DNA of 64,000 bases from Bradyrhizobium sp. Gha (GTDB taxonomy: Bacteria > Pseudomonadota > Alphaproteobacteria > Rhizobiales > Xanthobacteraceae), in contig NZ_FOQM01000002.1 in assembly GCF_900113735.1 (NCBI RefSeq), forward strand, positions 62,001 through 126,000. Reading direction: 5' to 3'. The translations under genes and the position numbers were made by a program. Below, in pieces: positions 16,766-25,530 of this stretch. The notes under the pieces are model-generated. The model saw only the letters and a program-made list of their open reading frames with translations. It searched no databases and was not told where the DNA came from. How positions within the stretch are numbered: position 1 is the first letter of the stretch; the number at the start of each line of letters is the position of its first letter.

Positions 16766-17536
16766 ATGACCGAGCATGTGCGCGTTGAAAACAACGGCGG
16801 AATTCTCACGATCACGCTGGCGCGCCCGGACAAGAAGAACGCGCTGACGGATGCGATGTACGGCAAGCTTGCCGATACCATCGAATCCGCGGAGTCCGAT
16901 CCGTCTGCGCGCGTGCTGCTGATCCGCGGCGAGGGTGACATGTTCACTGCCGGTAACGACGTCGGCGAGTTTGCAGCCGTGGCCACCGGCAAGTCCGAAG
17001 GCAGCCGCAATGTCAGCCGCTTCATCCAGTCGCTGGCGCGTTGCACCCGTCCGCTGGTTGCGGCCGTGCAGGGCCGCGCCGTCGGCATCGGCACCACGAT
17101 GCTCTTGCATTGTGATCTCGTCGTGCTCGCCGACAATACCCTGTTGTCGACGCCCTTCGTCAGCCTCGCGCTGGTGCCGGAAGCCGCATCGAGCCTGCTG
17201 ATGCCGGCGCGCATCGGCTATGCCCGGGCCTACGAGATGTTCGCGCTCGGCGAGACCGTGCCGGCCAAGGCGGCGCTGGAATGGGGCCTGGCAAGCCGCG
17301 TGGTGCCGCTGGACAAGCTCGAGGCCGAGGCGCTTGCGTTGGCGCAGCGTCTCGCCCGCCAGCCGGCCGGTGCGCTCACTGCGACCAAGAAACTCATGCG
17401 CAATGGCGAGGCGCTGGTCGCGCAGATGCTGGCGGAGGGCGAGCAGTTCGCGCAGCGCCTGCGCACCGCCGAGGCGCGCGAGGCGTTCACGGCCTTTGCA
17501 GAGCGTCGGCCGCCTGACTTCACGAAGGTTTCGTGA
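16766..17536 (+). CDS. Enoyl-CoA hydratase/isomerase family protein
   Basis: A 256-residue crotonase-fold enzyme. It shows RPDKKNALTDAMY near the N-terminus, the oxyanion segments AGNDVGEF (residues ~58-65) and GRAVGIGTTMLLHCDLV (residues ~107-123), and LVPEAASS, where Glu occupies the second catalytic position of hydratases. Usual acidic residues at the first position are not obvious, so isomerase or hydrolase activity is possible. AGGAG precedes the ATG. Co-transcription with the MarR gene suggests control by its acyl-CoA substrate or product. Confidence 0.82.
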   Translation: MTEHVRVENNGGILTITLARPDKKNALTDAMYGKLADTIESAESDPSARVLLIRGEGDMFTAGNDVGEFAAVATGKSEGSRNVSRFIQSLARCTRPLVAAVQGRAVGIGTTMLLHCDLVVLADNTLLSTPFVSLALVPEAASSLLMPARIGYARAYEMFALGETVPAKAALEWGLASRVVPLDKLEAEALALAQRLARQPAGALTATKKLMRNGEALVAQMLAEGEQFAQRLRTAEAREAFTAFAERRPPDFTKVS

Positions 17537-17658
17537 CCTCGAGGCGGGCGTAAGGGTCTGGCAAACCGGGAATTCCCCGCGTTTGATTCAAACTTAACGG
17601 AACGTTGGCATGTCGCGGCGCAAGGTGGCTTCTCGTGGAAGTAGGCCCCTTGTGACCC

Positions 17659-19740
17659 ATGTCAATGTTTAAGAAATCGGTAAGCTCGCTCCTCCTGGTG
17701 TTGATGACTCTGCTGGCGGCCGCCGCGCTCGCCTCTACGGCAATCCAGATGGTCGGGGCCTTCGGCCGCTACAGCGACAGCCTCGAGACCGCGAGGCTGG
17801 CCGCCGCAGACAAGGCGATCTTTCATGGCGTGCTGGCGCTGCGCAGCAATCGCGGCGACGCCCAGAGCGCGCTGCTCGGCGAAGACGACGCGCGTCCCAA
17901 ACTTGCCGAGGCCGAGAAGGCGGAGCAGGGTGGCTATGAGGGCGTCAGCGCCGCGATGGCCAGTGTCAACTTCGCCCGGCGCGACGAGCTTGCGAGCACG
18001 CTGAAGCAGCGCTGGGGTGAGGCCGCGCCGCAATTCCAGCTGTTCTACGACGAAGCCAAGCGTCCCCGTGCCGAACGCAAGATCGAGCGCACCAACTCCT
18101 GGTACGACGCCGTCTCCAAGGTCATCGACACCGCGAACCTCGCCTCCACCGCGGTGTCGAACCGCGCCTGGATGGACGATCCCTTCATTGCCCGCATGAT
18201 CCAGGTCCGGCGTCTCGCCTGGCAGGTACGCGACCGCTATGGAATCCATTGTTCGGCGTTGCGCTCGAACGTCAACAGCAGCAAGCCGCTCGACGACACG
18301 CAGAAGCGCGAACTGGCGCAATGGGACGGCACCATCGCTTCGGGCTGGTCCGGCATGGACGAGCTTTTGGCCGCGTCCGATGTGCCCGCGCAACTGGTCA
18401 CCGCGGCCAAGGAGGCGCGCGCCAAGACAGACGGCGTCCTCAAGCAGATCGGCGATCTCACCAAGAATTTCGATGGCAGCGGCAAGCCGGCGATGGCGGC
18501 GGCGGATTGGAATACGCTGTGCCAGTCGCCGTTCCCGCTCATCGTGGGGGTGGCAACCACGGCGCTGGACCAGTCGATCGCACGTGCGGAGACGGTGCAG
18601 GCCAAGGCGCTGACCAATCTCGTCGTGCAGTCGCTCGCCTTCCTGCTGGCGCTCGCGGTGACCTTGGCCGGTGTCTATGTCGTACGCAATCGCCTGATGC
18701 GCCCGGTCCGTGCCATTCTCGGTGCCATTGCCCGGATCAGCGCTCGCGACTATGCGACGCCGGTACCGCAATCCAGATATCCCGATGAGTTCGGCACCAT
18801 GGCTGCCGCGCTCGAAAGCCTGCGCGAGAGCGCGGCCACCGCAGAGCGCCTGGGCCGGGAACGCGAATCGCAGCAGGCACTGCAGCTCGCTCGCTCCGGC
18901 ACCGTCGACGAGGCGTGCCGCAACTTCGACGACACCGTGCAGGCGGTGATCCACAGCGTGGCTGCGTCGGCCAAGGAGCTCGATGCCACCGCGACCGATG
19001 TGCGCACGCTGGTCTCGGAATCGAGCAGCCAGACCGCTGCGGTGTCCTCGGCCGCGGAGCAGGCCACCAACAATCTCGAAAGCATCGCGGTTGCGACGGA
19101 GGAACTCTCGGCCTCCGTCGGCGAGATTTCCGCGCAGGTCCAGTCCAGCGCGCGAGATGCGCGCGAAGCGGTGTCGCAGGTGGAGCAGACCAACGCGACC
19201 GTCGAAATCCTCGACCAGACCGCTGGCCGCATCAGCGAGGTCGTGAAGATGATCCACGCCATCGCCGGCCAGACCAATCTGCTCGCATTGAACGCCACGA
19301 TCGAGGCGGCCCGGGCCGGCGAAGCCGGCCGCGGCTTCGCGGTGGTTGCCGGCGAGGTCAAGAGCCTCGCGGCGCAGACCGCGACCGCGACCGAAGAGAT
19401 TTCGCGTCAGGTCGAAGAAATCCAGGGTGCAACCGGTCAGGCGGTCGCTGCCATCCGTTCGATCGGCGGTGCCATCAGCGGCATCGACGAGAAGATGACC
19501 GCCATTGCCGCCGCGGTGGAGCAGCAGCGTGCGGCCACCACCGAGATCTCGCGCAATTTCCAGCATGCCGCCCAGGGCACCCGCGAGGTCACCGATACCA
19601 TCGGCAGCGTGGCCCAGCTCAACCAGGAGACCGGCAATGCCGGCACCGTGCTGTTCCAATCCGTGACCAAGATGTCGGCCGACGCCGACCGCCTCCGTGT
19701 GGCGGTCGAGGGCTTCCTCGGCGCCGTAAAGTCCGCTTGA
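17659..19740 (+). CDS. Methyl-accepting chemotaxis protein
   Basis: A 693-residue transmembrane chemoreceptor. TM1 is near residues 9-30, a helical periplasmic sensor spans ~35-310, and TM2 is near ~318-340 ([21 protein letters not shown]). A HAMP domain follows ([18 protein letters not shown]), then a long cytoplasmic coiled coil with the invariant hairpin tip around [20 protein letters not shown]. Signals to CheA/CheW. The ligand is unknown. No CheB/CheR-binding pentapeptide is visible at the C-terminus. It stands alone, without che genes in the window. Confidence 0.92.
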   Translation: MSMFKKSVSSLLLVLMTLLAAAALASTAIQMVGAFGRYSDSLETARLAAADKAIFHGVLALRSNRGDAQSALLGEDDARPKLAEAEKAEQGGYEGVSAAMASVNFARRDELASTLKQRWGEAAPQFQLFYDEAKRPRAERKIERTNSWYDAVSKVIDTANLASTAVSNRAWMDDPFIARMIQVRRLAWQVRDRYGIHCSALRSNVNSSKPLDDTQKRELAQWDGTIASGWSGMDELLAASDVPAQLVTAAKEARAKTDGVLKQIGDLTKNFDGSGKPAMAAADWNTLCQSPFPLIVGVATTALDQSIARAETVQAKALTNLVVQSLAFLLALAVTLAGVYVVRNRLMRPVRAILGAIARISARDYATPVPQSRYPDEFGTMAAALESLRESAATAERLGRERESQQALQLARSGTVDEACRNFDDTVQAVIHSVAASAKELDATATDVRTLVSESSSQTAAVSSAAEQATNNLESIAVATEELSASVGEISAQVQSSARDAREAVSQVEQTNATVEILDQTAGRISEVVKMIHAIAGQTNLLALNATIEAARAGEAGRGFAVVAGEVKSLAAQTATATEEISRQVEEIQGATGQAVAAIRSIGGAISGIDEKMTAIAAAVEQQRAATTEISRNFQHAAQGTREVTDTIGSVAQLNQETGNAGTVLFQSVTKMSADADRLRVAVEGFLGAVKSA

Positions 19741-19794
19741 GGTTTCCATTCCGGGCGCGGATCGGCATTGCCGCGCCTGCCTGCGACCTGTAAA

Positions 19795-19808
19795 TGGTAG
19801 CGGTACCA
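19795..19808. promoter_or_regulatory. LacI-type operator-like palindrome
   Basis: TGGTA-GCGG-TACCA lies 36 bases upstream of the aldolase ATG at 19844. The form is close to alphaproteobacterial LacI-family operators (TGGTAGCGCTACCA). No LacI gene is in the window, so the regulator would be encoded elsewhere. Confidence 0.45.
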
Positions 19809-19843
19809 AGCTCTAACGACGGGACTACAGGGAGAGAATTTCG

Positions 19844-20782
19844 ATGCCGGTCACCCCCCACAAGGCCCAGCGCCCCTATCGCGGCGTGTTTCCGGTCGCG
19901 CCCACCATCTTCGACGAGCGCGGCGAGCTCGATCTCGAGGGCCAGCGCCGCTGCATCGATTTCATGATCGATGCCGGTTCGAACGGCATCTGCATCCTTG
20001 CCAATTTCTCCGAGCAATTCGTCCTGACCGATGCCGAACGCGAGAGCGTGATGCATGCGGTGCTGGAGCAGGTCGCCGGCCGCGTGCCGGTGATCGTCAC
20101 CACCACCCATTTCAGCTCGGCCGTATGCGCGGCGCGGAGCCAGCAGGCCGAGGCCGCCGGTGCGGCCATGGTCATGGTCATGCCGCCCTATCACGGCGCC
20201 ACCTTCCGGGTGCCTGAGAAAGGCATCGTCGAATTCTTCAAGGTGCTCTCGGGGGCCATCAACATCCCGATCATGATCCAGGACGCGCCGGTCGCGGGCA
20301 CGCCGCTGTCGGTCGAGCTGCTGGCACGGTTGGCGCGCGACTTCTCCAATATCCGCTATTTCAAGATCGAGGTGCCGGGTGCGGCGTCAAAGCTCCGCAG
20401 CCTGATCGAGGCCGGCGGCAAGGATATCGAGGGTCCCTGGGACGGCGAGGAGGCGATCACGCTGATGGCCGATCTCGATGCCGGCGCGACCGGCGCGATG
20501 ACGGGCGGCGGCTATCCCGACGGTATCCGCCAGATCATCGATCCCTATTTCGCGGGCGATCGGGAGAAGGCCAAGGCCGCCTATGAACGCTGGCTGCCGC
20601 TGATCAATTACGAGAACCGTCAATGTGGTCTGATCGCCTGCAAGGCGATGATGCAGGCCGGAGGCGTGATCAAGTCCGACGCGGTCCGCCATCCGCTGCA
20701 GCCGCTGCATCCCGCGACGCGGGCAGGACTGCTGGAACTCGCCAAGGAGCGCGACGCGCTGGCGCTGCGCTGGGGGAAGTAA
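19844..20782 (+). CDS. DapA-family aldolase/dehydratase
   Basis: A 312-residue TIM-barrel protein of the N-acetylneuraminate lyase/dihydrodipicolinate synthase family. The Schiff-base Lys is visible (RYFKIEVPG, K174). True DapA residues are missing: the GTTGE motif is ANFSE (residues 53-57) and the catalytic Tyr region YNVPGRT is IQDAPVAG (145-152). It is therefore probably not dihydrodipicolinate synthase; a sugar-acid dehydratase or aldolase is more likely. GGGAGAG precedes the ATG. The LacI-type palindrome upstream fits sugar or sugar-acid catabolism. Confidence 0.8.
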   Translation: MPVTPHKAQRPYRGVFPVAPTIFDERGELDLEGQRRCIDFMIDAGSNGICILANFSEQFVLTDAERESVMHAVLEQVAGRVPVIVTTTHFSSAVCAARSQQAEAAGAAMVMVMPPYHGATFRVPEKGIVEFFKVLSGAINIPIMIQDAPVAGTPLSVELLARLARDFSNIRYFKIEVPGAASKLRSLIEAGGKDIEGPWDGEEAITLMADLDAGATGAMTGGGYPDGIRQIIDPYFAGDREKAKAAYERWLPLINYENRQCGLIACKAMMQAGGVIKSDAVRHPLQPLHPATRAGLLELAKERDALALRWGK

Positions 20783-20810
20783 GTCTCTCCACCGTCCGTG
20801 CGAGGATGCT

Positions 20811-20912
20811 CGCGACAAAATTGCGCAGCAATTTTGCGCTGATGCGACGAAGCAAATCCAGAGTATTTCCGCGGATACAGTCTGGATTGCTTCGCTGCGC
20901 TCGCAATGACGG
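20811..20912. repeat. Short palindromic repeat (family A, copy 1)
   Basis: Imperfect inverted repeat with arms at about 20844-20862 (ACGAAGCAAATCCAGA) and 20881-20898 (TCTGGATTGCTTCG), flanked by CGCTCGCAATGACGG. A second family member is at 45531-45620. A separate hairpin AAAATTGC-GCA-GCAATTTT (20817-20835) lies at the left side and could terminate the aldolase transcript. It matches the kind of intergenic repeat frequent in Bradyrhizobium. Confidence 0.7.
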
Positions 20913-20924
20913 AGTTTGTTGAGG

Positions 20925-21623
20925 TTACCGCGCGAGCGTCCACTCGCCGACGACGCGGAAGCGTGCTTTCGCATCATCCTGCTTGAACAGCGTGATGCGA
21001 TCGATCGCCAGCTTGTCAACCTTCAAACCCGCAAACCGCGCCCGCAACATCTCCAGAATCGGCCCGCGTCGCTGCAAATCCAGCCGTCCCGTCAATGTCA
21101 TGTGGAAGCGGAATTCTTCCATCACATAAGGGTAGCCCCAGCGGTCGAGATACTCACGCTGTCGCTCGCTAAGTTTTTCCGGCTTGCGCCGCGCACGATC
21201 TTCCGCCGTCAGGGCGGCGCGGAAGCAGTCGAAATCCCGGGTGCATTCCGCGGCAAGCTGTTCGAGTCCAGCGACCGGCTCAGCCGGGATCACGGCAATG
21301 AATCCGCTGATGGCATCGACCACAGGTCGGATCACCGGAATCGAGCGCGCCTGACGTGCGAACGCCACACAGGCCGTGGCGAGCTCTGCTTCGGTCCTGC
21401 CCGCCCCCAGCGCCATCGGCGCCTTGAGCGTGCCGTGAAAGCCGTATTTGCGGGGATCGGCGGTGATGTCGCGCCAGTCAGGTGCTACGTGTAACGCGTC
21501 GGCGGGAAAGGATGGCTCGTCGCCCGTATATGGGTCGTAGCCGAGCAGCTCGGCGCCAAAGCGCGACAGCGCGCTATCTGCGCCGGCGGCAAAATAGATC
21601 GCGTAGCGGGGGAAACCTGTCAT
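20925..21623 (-). CDS. DUF1045 2H-phosphoesterase-like phosphonate operon protein
   Basis: A 232-residue protein of the family often found in phn operons (DUF1045). Two histidine motifs typical of 2H phosphoesterases are visible: HGTLKAP (residues ~64-70) and HMTLTG near residue 175. The architecture suggests hydrolysis or transfer on a cyclic ribose phosphate, but the reaction is not established for this protein. It is the last gene of a minus-strand unit with the broken phnM-like gene and an acetyltransferase gene, 18 bases after the former. Confidence 0.82.
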   Translation of the reverse strand: MTGFPRYAIYFAAGADSALSRFGAELLGYDPYTGDEPSFPADALHVAPDWRDITADPRKYGFHGTLKAPMALGAGRTEAELATACVAFARQARSIPVIRPVVDAISGFIAVIPAEPVAGLEQLAAECTRDFDCFRAALTAEDRARRKPEKLSERQREYLDRWGYPYVMEEFRFHMTLTGRLDLQRRGPILEMLRARFAGLKVDKLAIDRITLFKQDDAKARFRVVGEWTLAR

Positions 21624-21641
21624 TTCGGGAGCATAACCAGT

Positions 21642-22815
21642 TTACGCCGCAACGACAGTCTCGCGCGGCGTCGCTGCCGTGCCGATCAGCCGGGTCGCAT
21701 CGGTGAGATGCACGAGCCTGCCGGCTGATATCACCGCGACCAGCCGCGGCCGCAGCGGCGCGCTGTCGTCGACGAGCAGGATGTCGGCACGAAGGCCTGT
21801 CGCGAGCGTGCCGCGATCGGTCAGCCCGGTGGCTTCTGCCGGCGCCGACGAGATCAGCTTCCAGGTGTCGGTCAGCGGCAGCACGCCCTCGGCGGCCAGG
21901 CGGAAGGCCGCGAGCAGCGGCGCCGGATAGTAATAGTCGGAGGCCAGCACCGAGCAGAGCCCTTTCGCGATCATGTCGGACGCCTTGGTCCAGCCGGTGT
22001 GGCTGCCGCCGCGCACGACATTCGGCGCGCCGTAGACGATGGCGTCGCCAGCGGTCGCGGCCTCGCGCGCCGTCTCCTCATTGACCGGAAACTCGGCGAG
22101 CATCACGCCGATGTCGCGAAATGACCTGCGCATCGCCGGCGTCGCATCGTCGTGCGAGAGCATCCGCACGTCGGCGGCGCGGGATCGACGCCGGAACATC
22201 GGCGGCGCGCGAGACGATATGGGTGACGAGCTTGTCGAAGTCCTCGCTCGACAGGCCGGTGCGTTCCACCATGCGGTTGCGCTTGCGTGGATTGGAGATG
22301 TCGGCAACGACCCCATCCATGTGGTCGTTGAAGGCGAACAGGTCGACGCGGCCCTCTCCGAGCCACTGGCTTATCTCATCTTCGGCATCGAGGTTGTAGG
22401 TCTCGTGGCGCAGATGGAAACGGGTGTCGGCGGCGAAGCGCGGACGTTGCCGCTCGATCGCCTCGAGCAGGCGCCTTGCATTGTCGCCGCTGCGCAGGCC
22501 CGGCTCCCACGACCAGGTGGTGGCGTGGAATACCGTGGTGATGCCGTTACTGATGACCTGGCGGTCGGTGTCATCAAGCGCGACGTCGATCGGGAAATCG
22601 ACCCCGGCGCGCGGCATCATCTGCCGCTCGAAGGCATCACCGTGCAGATCGACGATTCCAGGCAGCACCAGAAGATTGCGCGCATCGATCGCCAGCCGCG
22701 CCCGGCCGCGTGATGCATCGACCTGCGCGATGTCGGTTCCGGAAATTGCGAGGGAAGTTTCGGCGAGCTCGGAGCCGATCAGGGTCCGGCCACCCTCGAT
22801 GAAAATGTCTGTCAC
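21642..22815 (-). pseudogene. phnM: Second phnM-like gene, frameshifted
   Basis: The 5' part, from GTG at 22815, encodes [19 protein letters not shown] and the metal site LPGIVDLHGDAFE, through to VSRAADVPASI near 22195. Homology then resumes one frame away with AADVRMLSHDDATPAMRR, APNVVRGGSHTGWTKA and LTDRGTLATGLRADILLVDD, ending at 21642. About eight residues expected at the junction are missing, so a small out-of-frame deletion near 22170-22200 is likely. PhnM is the 5-phospho-alpha-ribosyl 1-methylphosphonate triphosphate diphosphatase. An intact phnM is at 34607-35758. The GTG overlaps the stop of the upstream acetyltransferase gene. Confidence 0.75.
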
Positions 22816-23468
22816 GCGACCGCGCTTCGTTTGCTGGTAGGGAAACTTGCCCCTGCTTCGTATGCTCCGAGGAAATCTTCAATCGCGAGCTTGCGGAAAT
22901 TGGGCAGCGCTTCACGCAATTTGTCGTGATCCCAGTCCCACCATGCCAGCTTGGCAAGCCGCCCGGCAATCTCTTCCGAGAACCGGCGGCGAACGATGCG
23001 CGCGGGATTGCCGGCGACGATGGTATAGGCCGGCACGTCCTTGGTGACGATGGCGCCGGCTGCGATCACCGCGCCGGTGCCGATGCTGCGGCCCGGCAGC
23101 ACGATCGCGCCATGGCCGATCCAGACGTCGTGGCCGATATGGACATGATGCTGGCGTCGCCACTCGAAGAATTCGCTGTCGTCGCTCTCGCCGGGAAAGT
23201 AGGCGCTGGAGCGGTAGGTGAAATGCGCCTGCGTGGCGCGATGCATGGGGTGGTTGCCGGGATTGATCCGCGTCATCGCCGCGATCGAGCAGAACTTTCC
23301 GATAGTGGTGTAGGTGATCTGCGCGTCGTTGACGACGTAGGAGTAATCGCCCATCGCCACGTCATGCAGGATCGTTCGCGCGCCGACCTCGGTGTAGGCG
23401 CCGAGCCTGGTCTCGTGCAGTTTCGCCGAAGGATCCACGGTCGGCTCGACTGAAAGCACCTTGGCCAT
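22812..23468 (-). CDS. Hexapeptide acetyltransferase associated with phosphonate genes
   Basis: A 218-residue left-handed beta-helix acyltransferase with repeated hexapeptides ([49 protein letters not shown]) and the typical [16 protein letters not shown] ending. Members of this xenobiotic-acetyltransferase-like subfamily recur in phn operons; acetylation of an aminoalkylphosphonate is a plausible but unproven role. The ATG at 23468 fits the family N-terminus; the frame is open to 23525 and no strong ribosome site is seen. Divergent from phnC, sharing a 174-base control region. Confidence 0.82.
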   Translation of the reverse strand: MAKVLSVEPTVDPSAKLHETRLGAYTEVGARTILHDVAMGDYSYVVNDAQITYTTIGKFCSIAAMTRINPGNHPMHRATQAHFTYRSSAYFPGESDDSEFFEWRRQHHVHIGHDVWIGHGAIVLPGRSIGTGAVIAAGAIVTKDVPAYTIVAGNPARIVRRRFSEEIAGRLAKLAWWDWDHDKLREALPNFRKLAIEDFLGAYEAGASFPTSKRSAVA

Positions 23469-23581
23469 GTTGCATCCGAAATTTCGAGGGCGGGCGCTCG
23501 TCTTCGAGCGGCCTGATGACATCATGATGACGATGCGATGACAGGGGATGAGCTGTGTTGGATCGCCGCACCGCCGTGCTC

Positions 23582-23599
23582 ATGTCATACAAGTGTCAA
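23582..23599 (+). promoter_or_regulatory. Pho box upstream of phnC
   Basis: ATGTCAT-ACAA-GTGTCAA is a pair of 7-base direct repeats with a 4-base spacer, matching the PhoB site pattern CTGTCAT-N4-CTGTCAT with two or three mismatches. It ends 43 bases before the phnC start. It predicts induction of phnCDEE by phosphate starvation. The divergent acetyltransferase unit may share it. Confidence 0.6.
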
Positions 23600-23616
23600 C
23601 CGCTGGCGCTAGCGGT

Positions 23617-23639
23617 GGGCTCCAGCTACTCTGGAGCCC
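23617..23639 (+). promoter_or_regulatory. Hairpin covering the phnC ribosome binding site
   Basis: GGGCTCCAG-CTACT-CTGGAGCCC forms a perfect 9-bp stem with a 5-base loop that ends three bases before the phnC ATG. The only good Shine-Dalgarno sequence (GGAG, 23633-23636) lies in its 3' arm, so folding would block ribosome access. Confidence 0.55.
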
Positions 23640-23642
23640 TGC

Positions 23643-24452
23643 ATGCTGGTGGTTGAAGGTCTGACGTGTCGCTTCGGCGCAAAAGCCGCGGTGGACGACG
23701 CTTCGTTTCAAATCTCCCCCGGCGGCTTCGTCGGTGTGATCGGCCGCTCCGGCGCCGGCAAGTCGACCTTGCTGCGGACCATCAACCGTCTGGTGACGCC
23801 GACGCAGGGCCGCATCCTGTTCGACGGCCTCGACGTCACCGCGCTGCGCGGCAAGGAGCTGCGGCAGTGGCGGGCGCGCTCGGCCATGATCTTCCAGCAG
23901 TTCAACCTGGTCGGCCGGCTCGACGTGCTGACCAATGTGCTGATGGGGCGTTTGGCCACCATGCCGGCCTGGCGCTCGCTATCGCAGGTCTGGCCCGAGC
24001 GGGACAAGGCGCTGGCGATGTCGGCGCTCGAACAATTCGACATCGCCGCGCTCGCCGCCCAGCGGGCCGATCAGCTCTCGGGCGGCCAGCAGCAGCGCGT
24101 CGCCATCGCGCGGGCCCTGGTGCAGCAGCCCGACATCATCCTCGCCGACGAGCCGATCGCCTCGCTCGACCCGCGCAACACCAAGATCGTCATGGATGCG
24201 CTGCTGCGCATCAACAAGCATTTCGGCATCACCGTGCTCTGCAACCTGCATTCGCTCGATCTGGCGCGCAGCTATTGCGACCGCCTGATCGGCATGGCGC
24301 AGGGGCGGGTGGTGTTCGACGGCGCCCCGTCCGCACTGACCGACCTCGTCGCGCGTGAGCTGTACGACCTCGAAGCCGCCGAAATCATGGGCGGCGCGCC
24401 TGCGCCGGTGCCCCAGGGCGTCCCGGCGCTCGGAACGGCCGCGGCTGCCTGA
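23643..24452 (+). CDS. phnC: Phosphonate ABC transporter ATP-binding protein
   Basis: A 269-residue ABC ATPase that powers phosphonate import. Walker [10 protein letters not shown] (residues ~36-44), Q-loop FQQFN, signature LSGGQQQR, Walker B/D-loop [12 protein letters not shown] and H-loop NLHSLD are intact. First gene of phnC-phnD-phnE-phnE. A short Pro/Ala-rich C-terminal tail ([15 protein letters not shown]) is extra. Upstream Pho box and RBS-covering hairpin suggest tight control. Confidence 0.93.
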   Translation: MLVVEGLTCRFGAKAAVDDASFQISPGGFVGVIGRSGAGKSTLLRTINRLVTPTQGRILFDGLDVTALRGKELRQWRARSAMIFQQFNLVGRLDVLTNVLMGRLATMPAWRSLSQVWPERDKALAMSALEQFDIAALAAQRADQLSGGQQQRVAIARALVQQPDIILADEPIASLDPRNTKIVMDALLRINKHFGITVLCNLHSLDLARSYCDRLIGMAQGRVVFDGAPSALTDLVARELYDLEAAEIMGGAPAPVPQGVPALGTAAAA

Positions 24453-24515
24453 GCCGCGCCGCATCCATTATTGCCAGTTTTGCGTCAACCGATCCTATCA
24501 CATCAAGAGGGCATC

Positions 24516-25445
24516 ATGATCACTCGCAGACTCATTCTCGCCGGCGCAGCCGCGCTGACCTTTGCCGGATCCGCTTCCGCCGAAGACTGGCGGGCGAAAT
24601 ATCCGGAGATCACCTTCGCCGCGATTCCGGCCGAGAACGGCTCGGGCGTGACCGAGCGCTATGCCCCCTTCATCAGCTATCTGTCCAAGGAGCTTGGCAT
24701 CAAGGTCACACTGCGTGTCGCCAATGACTATGCGGCTCTGATCGAGGGCCAGCGCGCCGGCAACATCCAGATCGGCTATTACGGTCCGGCTTCCTTTGCG
24801 CGTGCCCGCCTCACCGGCGTGAAGACCGACGCCTTCGTCATCGACGTCAATTCCGACGGCTCGAAGGGCTACTACTCCGTGTTCTACGTGTTGGCGAAAT
24901 CGCCGTACCAGAAAATCGAGGATCTCAAGGGCAAGAACCTCGGGCTGGTCGATCCGAACTCCACGTCCGGCAACAACATGCCCCGCTTCAAGCTGAACGC
25001 GATGGGCATCGATCCCGATGCCTATTTCTCCAAGGTCGTCTTCACCGGCAGCCACGAGAACGCCGTTCTCGCGCTCGCCCAGGGCACCGTCGACGTCGCC
25101 GCCAATTGGTGGAACGCCGACGATGATTCCAACCTGACGCGGATGCTCAACAAGGGCATGGTGAAGTCGGCCGACGGCACGCCGATGAAGAAGGAGGATT
25201 TCCGCATCATCGTGAAGTCCGACCTCATCATCAACTCGCCCTACGCCTATCTCAGCGATCTGCCTGATGACATGAAGGCCGCCATCAAGAAGGCCTTCCT
25301 CGATGCGGCGACGAAGGATCCCGAGGCGTTCAAGAAGCTCTCCGACGGCAAGAACAAGCCGTGGGAGCCGGTCGCCACCGACGATTACAACAAGACCATC
25401 GAGCTGATTAAGTTCGTCGACAATCTGCGCAAGAAGGCGTCCTGA
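24516..25445 (+). CDS. phnD: Phosphonate-binding periplasmic protein
   Basis: A 309-residue solute-binding protein delivering phosphonates to the PhnC/PhnE importer. A signal peptide (MITRRLILAGAAALTFAGSASA) precedes the mature domain. Family motifs include IPAENGSGVTERYAPFISYL, GYYGPASFARA, LVDPNSTSGNNMP and the late FTGSHENAVLALAQGTVDVAA. The ATG at 24516 has AAGAGG five bases upstream and gives the correct signal peptide; the frame is open from 24471. A strong terminator-like hairpin follows before phnE. Confidence 0.93.
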   Translation: MITRRLILAGAAALTFAGSASAEDWRAKYPEITFAAIPAENGSGVTERYAPFISYLSKELGIKVTLRVANDYAALIEGQRAGNIQIGYYGPASFARARLTGVKTDAFVIDVNSDGSKGYYSVFYVLAKSPYQKIEDLKGKNLGLVDPNSTSGNNMPRFKLNAMGIDPDAYFSKVVFTGSHENAVLALAQGTVDVAANWWNADDDSNLTRMLNKGMVKSADGTPMKKEDFRIIVKSDLIINSPYAYLSDLPDDMKAAIKKAFLDAATKDPEAFKKLSDGKNKPWEPVATDDYNKTIELIKFVDNLRKKAS

Positions 25446-25467
25446 GCGCGTCGGGACGATGTACTGG

Positions 25468-25498
25468 AGCCGGGTCGAGGGACCCGGCTCTTTTCTTG
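25468..25498 (+). terminator. Intrinsic terminator/attenuator between phnD and phnE
   Basis: GAGCCGGGTC-GAGG-GACCCGGCTC followed by TTTTCTT is a 10-bp GC-rich stem with a U-run, the standard form of a Rho-independent terminator. It sits inside the operon, before the first permease gene. Partial readthrough would give more binding protein than permease. Confidence 0.75.
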
Positions 25499-25530
25499 AT
25501 GGATCTGTCCGTGCCGGATCTGTGCCACCG

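Noticed and set aside
17580..17658. Sigma-54-like promoter before the chemoreceptor (TGGCAT...)
   Set aside because: The -12 element (TTGC) is missing, so the match is not better than chance.
17662..19809. 715-codon minus-strand frame antisense to the chemoreceptor
   Set aside because: It mirrors the repetitive coiled-coil codons of the receptor; no independent protein features.
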